Shown: in pieces, positions 1-7,819 of the stretch
Layout of the letters: each line of letters begins with the position of its first letter
Numbering within the stretch: position 1 is the stretch's first letter
Origin: Podila epigama
Taxonomy: Eukaryota > Mortierellomycota > Mortierellomycetes > Mortierellales > Mortierellaceae
Direction: 5' to 3'
Length of the DNA: 10,842 bases
Assembly (NCBI GenBank): GCA_015679605.1
Contig: JAAAVE010000167.1
Location: 7,120 to 17,961, forward strand
Notes under the pieces: model-generated
What the model was told of the DNA's origin: nothing
Databases searched by the model: none
Seen by the model: only the letters and a program-made list of their open reading frames with translations
Translations under genes and position numbers: made by a program

Positions 1-30
1 GGGGGAAGGGGAGGGAAGGGGAGGGGAGAG
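1..30 (+). repeat. G-rich polypurine tract with quadruplex-forming pattern
   Basis: Five runs of three to five G separated by one or two A occupy the first 30 bases, the spacing expected of an intramolecular G-quadruplex on the + strand. It is cut by the window edge, so its true length is unknown. It is about 300 bp upstream of the lipase start codon and could be promoter-associated or simple sequence. Confidence 0.5.
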
Positions 31-325
31 ATATTTCGCCTGACAAACCTGACACCTTTGCGAGATCCCCGATTTTGACAATGACAATGAATAAAGGTCA
101 CGTTTTTACTCTGAGACCATTTTTTTTCTTCTTTTCTTTCAGTTTGCCCAACTTCACATTCATTCATTCAGTCATTCAGTCATTCAGTCATTCATTCATT
201 CAATCGTTTCACGCACTTTTTCATCCATCCACCCACATTCATTTTTTCCAATACATACATACACACGAACTCACTCGTACTCGCGCTTTCATTCTCTCAT
301 CCACTTTCACACACCATTCACACTC
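31..325 (+). promoter_or_regulatory. Leader/promoter region of the lipase gene, G-poor and repetitive
   Basis: The stretch before the lipase ATG is strongly pyrimidine- and A-rich and contains very few G. It has a CATT/CATTCAGT tandem repeat at 157-202 and CA/CT-rich sequence down to the ATG at 326. The tract at 120-142 (a long C/T run ending in CAG) looks exactly like a 3' splice site, so a 5'-UTR intron or an upstream exon may end there. The frame of the lipase is open from 143 to 326, but such G-poor sequence rarely contains stops, so this is weak evidence of coding. No TATA box was recognised. Confidence 0.45.
157..202 (+). repeat. CATTCA/CATTCAGT short tandem repeat
   Basis: CATT units alternate with CAGT over about 46 bases, three of the repeats reading CATTCAGT-like in succession. 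It lies in the presumed 5' leader of the lipase gene, and its length could vary between strains. Confidence 0.75.
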
Positions 326-3294
326 ATGTCAGTCAATGGAACTCCAAGAAGGTTGTTTTCAAATGGCTCCCTGGGAAGTTCAGTGGAGTCATTTCATGAC
401 CACCATTCAGACCACGAGCACTCAGACATCAGCTCATCCACATCGCGCAACTCCAGTCCACAGCACCTTGCCTCAGACCGTATCTCTGAGTTTGAGCAGA
501 TCTACGTGAACGAAGACCACATGCTGGCCTTTCGCCAGGCCCTCGAAGGAGCTGCTGCCAGCGAAACCTCAGCAGAGCTTATCTCTGCAGTCACCGATTT
601 TATTCCCGTTCAACAAGCACCTTCCCCACTAAGCGCCAAGAGTCTTCGTTCACCACAGCGCTACAATGGATACAGCTACACCTTGCTTCGCATCCCTTTG
701 ATGGTATGTCCACTTTTTTTTTTTTTTGGAGGACCAACCGTACTGATCAATCATCCTGACCTCCTGACTCTTGCCCGTCACAACCCTAACCGTCCTTGAC
801 CCTCTTTTCAATAGGTCATCATATTTAGCATTATGGCTGTTGAAATGTGGATATATGTGTCCGTGCGTCAGATTGTCAACATTTGGGAGTACTTTGTGAC
901 TTGGTAAGACCCCATGTTATCATGCAGGGTTATCAGGCTATCCAAATGACATCATCGGTGATGCGTACTAACAACAGGCTTATTCTTGTAACTAGGCGGG
1001 GACGACGCAACCAACTTCGAAAAGACCTCAGGAATGCTTCGAACTATGGCAACTGGAAAGCAGCGGCTGAACGACTGGACACATTCTTGAAAAAGGATGA
1101 ATGGAAGAACGACCCAGACTTTGGCTACTATGACTATCATCTTCTCTCTAAAGTCAACAGGAACCTTCACCTTGCACGTGAAGCCGACCGAATCGAGGAG
1201 TTGAAGGACCATCTCCAAGGCGTGGTCAAGTCCAACTTTGGAGGCGTCGAAAACGCCCGCCTCTACTCCCAGACATACCACGGCACCAAGAAGCCAATCG
1301 AGGAGTACGTGCAAGAAGGTAATTTATAATTTATTTTGACTCTGGAGGTGGATTGACGGTGTACAATTCATTATTTTTGTTCAAGCTCTAATTTTTGGAA
1401 TCATCATGGTATAGTGACTAAATCGATGGAGACTGTAACACATTCATCCAAACTGAATGATGAAGAGAAACGCTCCTTCCTCAAAAGCATCTACAAAAAC
1501 TATGGTCGCACAGCTCTCTGCCTTTCCGGAGGAGCTGGATTCGGTTACTATCACCTGGGAGTCGTGCGTGCCCTGTTACAAGCTGGAGTCTTGCCTACAG
1601 TCATCACAGGAACGAGTGCAGGCGCTTTGATGGGTAAGCTTATCTATGCTCTGTTGGTTTTTTTATATTTTGGTTTTGGCTCTTTCCTACTGAAAATGCT
1701 GCTCACGGCTCGACAGCACTCCTTCATTCCTCCGCCCCCAAACTCGGCGCGACAAAATAGTATTTGGAATGACTAAGGCAGCATGTGCGGTCATTTTAAT
1801 TTCTCCAACCATTTCAACGACCGCGCCACTTACTTTTCTCTCCCTCCTCTCACACAATCGCTATAGCCGCATTGGTCTGTACTCGAACCGATGAAGAACT
1901 GAATGAGGTCCTCGTTCCAAAACTTGCTCACAAGTTCACAGCCTGTGCTGACAATATCTTTGTATGGCTCATGTTCATCCATGATATCCTTCGTATGCAA
2001 TCCAGCCACTATAGACTATCCATTGCTCATTCACATCCATCTGTTCTCCACTATGATATCACTTCTTCTTAGACTTGGCTTCCTCGTTTCATCCACAGGG
2101 GATCTCGATTCGACGCCGAAGATTGGGCTCGTAAAGCCCAATGGGTGACTAAAGGCAGTCTCACGTTCCTGGAAGCTTATGAGCGGACGGGGCGCATCTT
2201 AAACATTTCTGTCATACCCTACGATCCTCACTCGCCCCCAAAGCTGCTCAACTACCTTACCACACCAGATTGTGTCGTCTGGTCCGCTGTCATTGCCAGT
2301 GCAGCCATTCCCGGCATCCTGAACCCTGTGGTCCTGATGCGTAAAAGGGCCGATGGGTCTTTAGTGCCTTTCAGCTATGGAGGTCGTGGTTTCAAGGATG
2401 GTTCGCTTAGAGCTGATATCCCCCTTCAGGCAAGGAGAGCACGAAAAAGAAAACAAATGTGCCTGTTTTGCAGTATGACATGATGTACAAATTATAGTAT
2501 GAATCTTAACCCTCGCCATGACGTGTCATGGACCTTTTATGTCTATTTTCATAGGCCCTTCATACACACTTTAATGTGAATTATACCATTGTCTCTCAAG
2601 TTAATCCCCATGTCCATTTGTTCTTTTATGCGGCACGAGGCAGTGTAGGTCGTCCAGTGAGTCATCTCTATGGCGAGGGATGGCGCGGTGGGTTCCTGGC
2701 TGCGTCGATTGAGCAGTTCCTCAAGCTCGATTTGTCAAAATGGCTCAAGGTCTTGCGCGACTTGGAGCTCTTGCCAAGGTTTATGAACCAGGATTGGTCA
2801 TGGATTTGGCTACAAAAGTTTGACGGTCATGTTACAATTCTGGTATGTATGATTGCAGCTACGTTGATAGTTTGATTACATTTGTAACATGTCGTAATGT
2901 CGTAGACTCACTCCTGTCCCCATTTTTTTGAATGATGTATTGTATTCAGCCAAAGTCAGGCTTCTCCGACTGGCTGCACCTCTTGACAGACCCGGACGAG
3001 AACCGAATGTTGCACTGTTTGACTGTCGGCGAGCGACAGACGTTCCCCAAACTTCATATGATTGCCAACCGAATGAAGATTGAACAGATGGTTGCCAAGT
3101 GCCGTGCTGAGATCAAAAGCAAGTTGGACAGGAAGAGCCATAGACCGACGTATTTCGAAGGTGTGAGTATTATGTCGGAGGATAGTGAGAACACAGTCAA
3201 GGCAAGAATGCAAGCGAGACATTTCCTTCCCTACCCTTGGAACCCCAAAGAGAAGGGCCACCATGAAGAGCCGCCATATCTAGAAAGAAATTAA
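326..3294 (+). CDS. Patatin-like triacylglycerol lipase (Tgl3/Tgl4/Tgl5 and plant SDP1 family), eight exons
   Basis: Exons read as 326-703, 815-903, 996-1318, 1415-1633, 1867-1961, 2073-2429, 2555-2842 and 2950-3294, giving 697 residues and a TAA stop. The N-terminus is Ser-rich. A hydrophobic stretch across exons 1-2 (about residues 118-150) and the WRGRRNQLRK segment fit the DUF3336 region. The patatin core carries LSGGAGFGYYHLG (residues 300-312, oxyanion region), GTSAG (nucleophile Ser331) and KDGS (Asp477), the expected Ser-Asp dyad. Conserved blocks such as WLPRF, ERTGRILN, SAAIPGILNP, TIVSQVNPH and GSVGRPVSH follow in family order. Family members hydrolyse triacylglycerol on lipid droplets, and some also have phospholipase or acyltransferase activity; substrate here is inferred. 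One intron is GC-AG. The start at 326 is the first ATG in its frame, but that frame is open back to a possible splice acceptor at 141-142, so the N-terminus is less certain than the rest. Which of Tgl3, Tgl4 or Tgl5 is closest cannot be decided by eye. Confidence 0.9.
2430..2554 (+). other. GC-AG intron in the lipase gene
   Basis: The exon ends CAG and the intron opens GCAAGG, ending TTTTCATAG before GCCCTTCAT. Removing it joins DIPLQ to ALHTHFNVNYTIVSQVNPH, continuous conserved sequence for this family, in phase 0. CAG|GCAAG is the usual consensus of the rare GC donor class. The next GT downstream would leave a Lys/Arg-rich non-conserved insertion, so GC-AG is the better reading. Confidence 0.8.
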
Positions 3295-3567
3295 CAACTG
3301 CTCTTTTGAAGCACCTCGGATATGACTCCTTGCAGTGCAAACGTCATATATCTGACTTCAGTCGCATAAAGGATAATTGATCAAAGCAAGCGAGACTCTA
3401 CTATGGATTCTACCAAATACATCCTCTGTCTTTGCCACAAGTGTACTTGAGAGGCTTATCCAGAAGACTTGGACTTCAGTGGGTACAATCTTTTTTTAGA
3501 AAAGTCGAGCTGTTCGGCATTATACTATGTGATTGAGATTTTTTTTTTTTTTCTTTTTTTTTCCCTA
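3295..3567. other. Convergent 3' intergenic region between the lipase and COP1
   Basis: Both genes end into this 273-bp gap. It holds no credible gene. A broken T run (3539-3552 and 3554-3562) lies immediately beyond the COP1 stop, which is an A-rich tract on the COP1 strand. No clear AATAAA signal was seen for either gene, so cleavage sites cannot be placed. Confidence 0.6.
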
Positions 3568-6500
3568 CTACTTGAGTTGCAACACCTTGATAACGCCGGA
3601 ACTGTTGGCAGCGAGAAGAATATTACTGGATGTATCCTTCTTCCAGCATACAGAACTAACAAACTGCGTCGGATCATCATCCATGCTCTCTTCACCCTAA
3701 TGGCAGAAGAAAGGTCATTAATGGGGGAGTAGAATCACAAGATGAGTTTTCAAACGCGACCTTCAATGGTAAAACCAAAAAAAAAAAAAAAAAAAAAATC
3801 CATAAAGAATCAGTGCTTACTGTTAATGGGTTCGAATTGCCAAACTTGACCGTAACAACAGGGTCTCGTAACTCTTTGTAGTACGTGTACACTGAATTGT
3901 TCTCGCTGCCACATGAGATCCAGTCACCCGATGCACTCAGTCCGACAAAGTTCTTCTCATTGCAATGACCGGTATAAGTTCGAACACAAGACATCTGCGA
4001 CGTGTTCCACAACTTGAGTGTACTGTCCGTTGATGCTGAGACAAGCTCCTCCCTTCCAAGGAACTTGACATATGACACTGCCTTTCGATGGCCCTTGAAC
4101 ACAAACAGGGGATCGTTTGCCTTGCGCAAGTCGTAATAATGAATATGGTGATCAGCACTTCCAAATGCTATATGATGGCTGCTCTCTGGGTTGAATTTTA
4201 CACAGCAAATGTTGGCTTTGCTCTCAATCGTGCACACTGAAGACCGTTGTGTCACAGACCAGATCTTGACCTTGGCATCATCACTGCCACTCGCCAGTTG
4301 CGTCGGATTTGTACGAGAAAAGTCCACACTCCATGCCCGCTTCTCATGTTCCTCGTAGTTCAGTGTGTTGACTCCTGTATGTGAGTCCCACAGCGAGACG
4401 ATTCCCTCATAGTCAGAGCTGGCAATCTGAGATTTGATGTACGAGTTCCACGATAGACAGCTACGTTGTTGTACAGTGATGGCATTTTAGTTGTTTGAAT
4501 AAACGCTTTACCTCCATAGAAGGAACCCGGTAAAAGAAAGTGTGCCTGCAAAAAAAAAAAAGCACTCTGTCCCTTTACCTGATTTTACTTCGACACATCA
4601 TCTCCAGAACGGGATAATGCAATACGGACGTGATGGGCCTCTTGTTGCTGTTAAGCGGTTTCGAATAGGGTGTATCGAATGACTGCATTCGATTCTCCTG
4701 GCGCTGGCTGGTCCCCATGAGTCCCGTTTTCTCGATACATCCGTATTCAAAGATTTTAATTTTTTTGGTCACGCCTGCAGTCGCAAAATATTCGTCATCC
4801 CGGTCAAATTCGATGGATGACACGATTGACGACGTATTGTAGATGTCTCCATACCGAAGTGTGTTAATGTGCTCAAACCGTGAAAACTTTGTAAATTTGG
4901 AGATGGTCGAGCAAAAGCTCGACAGCCCTGATTCTCTTTTTGTCGATGCTAGAAATTGTGAATAAGAGTTAATATGTCATTAGCATGTTCATTCCGAACA
5001 ACAACAAGAACAAAGTTGATAGTTCTACTTCAAGCAAAAAATGGCACTGCTTATCCGAGATCTTGAAGGCCAGAATACATGTGTTTACTTACAGCTCTGC
5101 GCAAAGTCAAAGTAACATCGCTGCAGGTCCTCAAAGTGCTCAGCAACCCGCTTCTTGTTAACGTTGATCCGCTTGGCGACCTGCGTCTGTGACTTTTCTA
5201 GTTGGGAATCACCCAACGATATCACTTCGCCTTTCTCGTCAAATTCTAGTTGCTGTTGACCACAAAAAAGAAAGAAAGCAAGAAGAGGTTGAGCATAAGT
5301 ATGAAAACAACAATCGGTTAAGAAGACAGATTGAAAAGACAGTGCATATACCGTTCGCGATCGTTTGGATCCAGTCAGTTGTGCTGGGACAGCCTCATCC
5401 TCTTCTTCCTCTGATGCCTCATTGGGAACTTGGGCACCTCCAGCGATGCCTTGCTCAGCCTGTTCCTCTCTCTCGTCCACAATTGAAGCCAATGCGACTT
5501 GAGTTCCCGAATGTCGTTTCAGCGAGTCTAATTTCTCCTTTACTTTACGCATATCCTTGTCAAGGCAGTGGATCTGACTATTCAGTCGTGCAAGAGCCTA
5601 GCGGTAGAGAAGGAGGAAATGAGCGCTGTTAGAGAGATAGGAAAGTCGGAATAGGCAACGATGTCATTGACTGGGACACTCCGTTCTTACATCTTCCTTC
5701 TCTGCCCTTGTATTTCTGAGGAAATCAAACAGCACTTCGAGCTCTACTTGCTGGTCTCGCGCCTTTAGTTCCCGTTTCTTGGCGGACAATGCAGACATCA
5801 TTTCGTCAATGTCTATATCAAAAAAAAAGCAAAAAGATTGATAAGCTTCTATGAATAACTGTCACTTGTCGTTTTGATCCAATGGGAGGGGTAGAGTAAA
5901 GGAAGGTGTCCGAGTCAAATGTCTTACCCTCACATGTATACTCTGTTTGCAAAATGTCTTGACGAAGGCAAGACGGAGAGTTTGCCTCACGTTCCTGAAG
6001 AAACTCGTTTACTGCGCATGCGGGGTGAAGATGGGACATTGAGGAATCGCAAAGGTTAGAAGCGCCCATGATAAAACGAAGTGCGCCTTGCATTCAGGTG
6101 TTGCACTGTTTTCTTTCCTTCGTTTTGATTCCTTACATGTAAAGTTGGGAAATATTTGGTCGCGTGCTAATGGTTGTCGACATATTGGGCAATCCTGCTT
6201 GTCAGTCAAATGCTGGTTAATGCAGACATAGCTATTTGGCGGACAAAAATGCAAGCAGGTACCATAATGTTACGACATTTGCATATCATGTAAAGAAACA
6301 AAGAAAAAAGACTCAGAATGAAGGCAGAGGTTCAAGAGAAAAAAATATTAAAATAAAGCTTTGACTCACCAATATGAATGTCCACATCGAGTGATAAAGG
6401 CTTCCCTCATCACACACTTGCAGATTGGGCTAGGTTGGGCACACACAGAAGTCGAGCACAGCCAGACATGAATCGTTAGAAAAAGGCTCAACCATGCGAA

Positions 6501-7316
6501 AGATGAAGCGTTGGATTGGATAGTATCGTGCGCAAGTCGGCACCCTTCTTTTTTCTTTTCTTTTCTTTTCAAGACATCACAAGAGCAGTACCAGTCGCCG
6601 GAAACTCCTTTCCTATCCGGTGAAGGACCTAACGTTACTGAGGTGGCATTAGCCGCCAAGAGTTGCGAAGCCGTCTTTGAGACTGAGTGTGGTATCGTGG
6701 GCTTTGATCCCTGCTTGTCTTGCGAAGTGATGACACCAACAATACCCCCATTATTAACTAGCCGCGCAGCAGTGATGCGATGCCGCTTGCGTACCACTGA
6801 CCGAGGACTACTGTTGGTGCTATTCGCTGTACTATTACTATTGGAGCTGTTGCTCGTGGTGCTGTAGGCGGTGCTGGTTGAAGGATGTTGGTTATTGCTG
6901 AGACATACAGAGCTCTCGGAATTTCTGCTAATAGCGGTGTCGTTCGTTGAGTTTTGGTCGGATGCTAGTTCCAGAAGAGTATGAGACGCTTGGGCAAGCT
7001 GAGCTGCTGCTTGGTGCGGACGCCTAGAACTCTGGATTGAAAGCGAACCCTCAAACGGCTCTGAAAGTGTCTCTTGAGAATGCTCAACTGTAGTTGATGG
7101 GTTGGCTAGAGTATCAGCATCTGTATCGGCTTCCGTATCGGCATCAGCATCAGCATCAACTGCTAGTGTTGATGCTGAGGAGGATATCAGTGGAGCACCC
7201 GAAGCATTTGTGGCGAGCGTGCGTTCAACGGAATGGGTGCTCGAGACTGCTGGTGAGACGAGTGAAGGTGTGGGCGATGAGACAAGGTCGCTGTCAACAG
7301 GTGACAAGCCAGTCAT
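3568..7316 (-). CDS. COP1: COP1-type RING/coiled-coil/WD40 E3 ubiquitin ligase, ten exons
   Basis: Exons on the minus strand: 7316-6592, 6429-6370, 6231-6137, 6011-5928, 5812-5691, 5597-5352, 5252-5093, 4948-4579, 4460-3821 and 3696-3568, giving 876 residues and a TAG stop. Residues 1-241 are low-complexity Ser/Thr/Asn with an Asp-Ala repeat and a basic RKRHR (176-180). A complete C3HC4 RING follows: C242, C245, C257, H259, C262, C265, C276, C279. FPNF and a helical, charged coiled-coil region (about 290-390) come next, then an acidic patch and the segment HFEDLQRCY. The C-terminal WD40 propeller (about 530-876) carries COP1 signatures: [74 protein letters not shown] and FVSSVCW. R662 and W664 of KRAW match residues that bind VP-motif substrates in plant and animal COP1. 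Known COP1 proteins act with CUL4-DDB1 to ubiquitinate transcription factors; substrates here are unknown. The family is usually about 675-730 aa, the excess being the N-terminus. The start is the first in-frame ATG after an upstream stop; an upstream exon is possible. Confidence 0.93.
3777..3798. repeat. 22-base A homopolymer inside the last COP1 intron
   Basis: An uninterrupted run of 22 A on the + strand is a T run on the COP1 strand. It acts as a polypyrimidine tract upstream of an unused-looking AG at 3762-3761. Homopolymers of this length are prone to length error and polymorphism, but this one lies in an intron. Confidence 0.85.
7111..7160 (-). repeat. GAT/GCN codon repeat encoding an Asp-Ala tract in COP1
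   Basis: A run of near-hexameric repeats (GATGCT, GATGCC, GATACG and similar on the minus strand) encodes about 17 alternating Asp/Ala/Thr residues at positions 53-69 of COP1. It lies within the low-complexity N-terminus, before the RING, and is probably disordered. Confidence 0.75.
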
Positions 7317-7819
7317 TTGCAGTCGAGGATGACAAAGCAGCGAGACAAATGTCCCCTAGTGTAAGGTGCTGGGTTGTGTGTAGTGCTCTGGGTTGAAGCA
7401 ATTGCTGCACCTATTTCGTTTCGTGTTGATCTGATGCGCATGCACTAGGATACAGCATCCACAGATGTCAAAGGGAATCCGATGTATGTGAGCGTGAATG
7501 TATATGAGAGGGAGAATGTGTGTGTGAGAGTGTGAGTGTGTGTAGGTGTGTACACAGTAAATGAGCGAGTGAATGAGTAAGTGAGTGCGCGAGTTTGCGT
7601 TTGGTCGTCTGGTGGGACGGATGGGATGCCAATGAAATGAAATGAAATGCAAAGGAATGAAGATAAAAATACAAGTTGATGCATTGATTTGTCATTTGTG
7701 TGCGGCTACATGAAGAGCGTGCACGTGGTGGTGGAAATGGATGTATTCTTCCAAAAAAAAATTAAAGGCACAAGGTTGTGGAGCTGAGACCACATGTAGA
7801 GGAGCAACACAACCAGATT
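7317..7819 (-). promoter_or_regulatory. COP1 leader/promoter and TRM10 3' flank
   Basis: This 503-bp gap separates the TRM10 stop from the COP1 start on the same strand. On the minus strand the half nearest COP1 is G-poor and rich in CA, CT and CATT words, including an AATGA tandem repeat at 7631-7650 and TG/AG dinucleotide-like sequence at 7518-7558 (+ strand). Open frames here translate to His/Thr/Ser strings and are not credible proteins. CACTAG ending just before the COP1 start (about 7360) could be a splice acceptor of a 5' intron. No clear polyadenylation signal for TRM10 was found. Confidence 0.5.

Noticed and set aside
75-509. 144-codon open frame over the lipase leader and first exon
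   Set aside because: It is out of frame with the conserved lipase and its translation is Phe/His/Ser/Thr strings from simple repeats; at most an upstream ORF.
1634-1866. Possible extra exon within the longest lipase intron (233 nt)
   Set aside because: Direct joining gives GTSAGALMAALVCTRTDEEL, continuous family sequence, and the intron's open stretch shows no conserved motif.
1993-2098. Lipase intron 5 as GTATGC (1993) to CACAG (2098)
   Set aside because: It breaks the frame; the pair 1962/2072 keeps frame and restores the conserved WLPRF...RFD segment.
4512-4545. Possible 34-nt cassette exon in COP1 intron 8 (T tract plus GCAG acceptor, GTAAAG donor)
   Set aside because: Inclusion would frameshift COP1 to a stop, but the upstream intron would be only 33 nt, too short to be likely; direct joining of exons 4579 and 4460 restores conserved SCLSWN.
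5189-5632. 147-aa + strand open frame antisense to COP1
   Set aside because: It runs opposite to three COP1 exons whose frame is supported by conserved sequence; nothing recognisable in its own translation.
7356-7695. Overlapping minus-strand open frames of 75-98 codons
   Set aside because: They translate the CA/CT-rich COP1 leader repeats into His/Thr/Ser runs with no domain or conserved motif.
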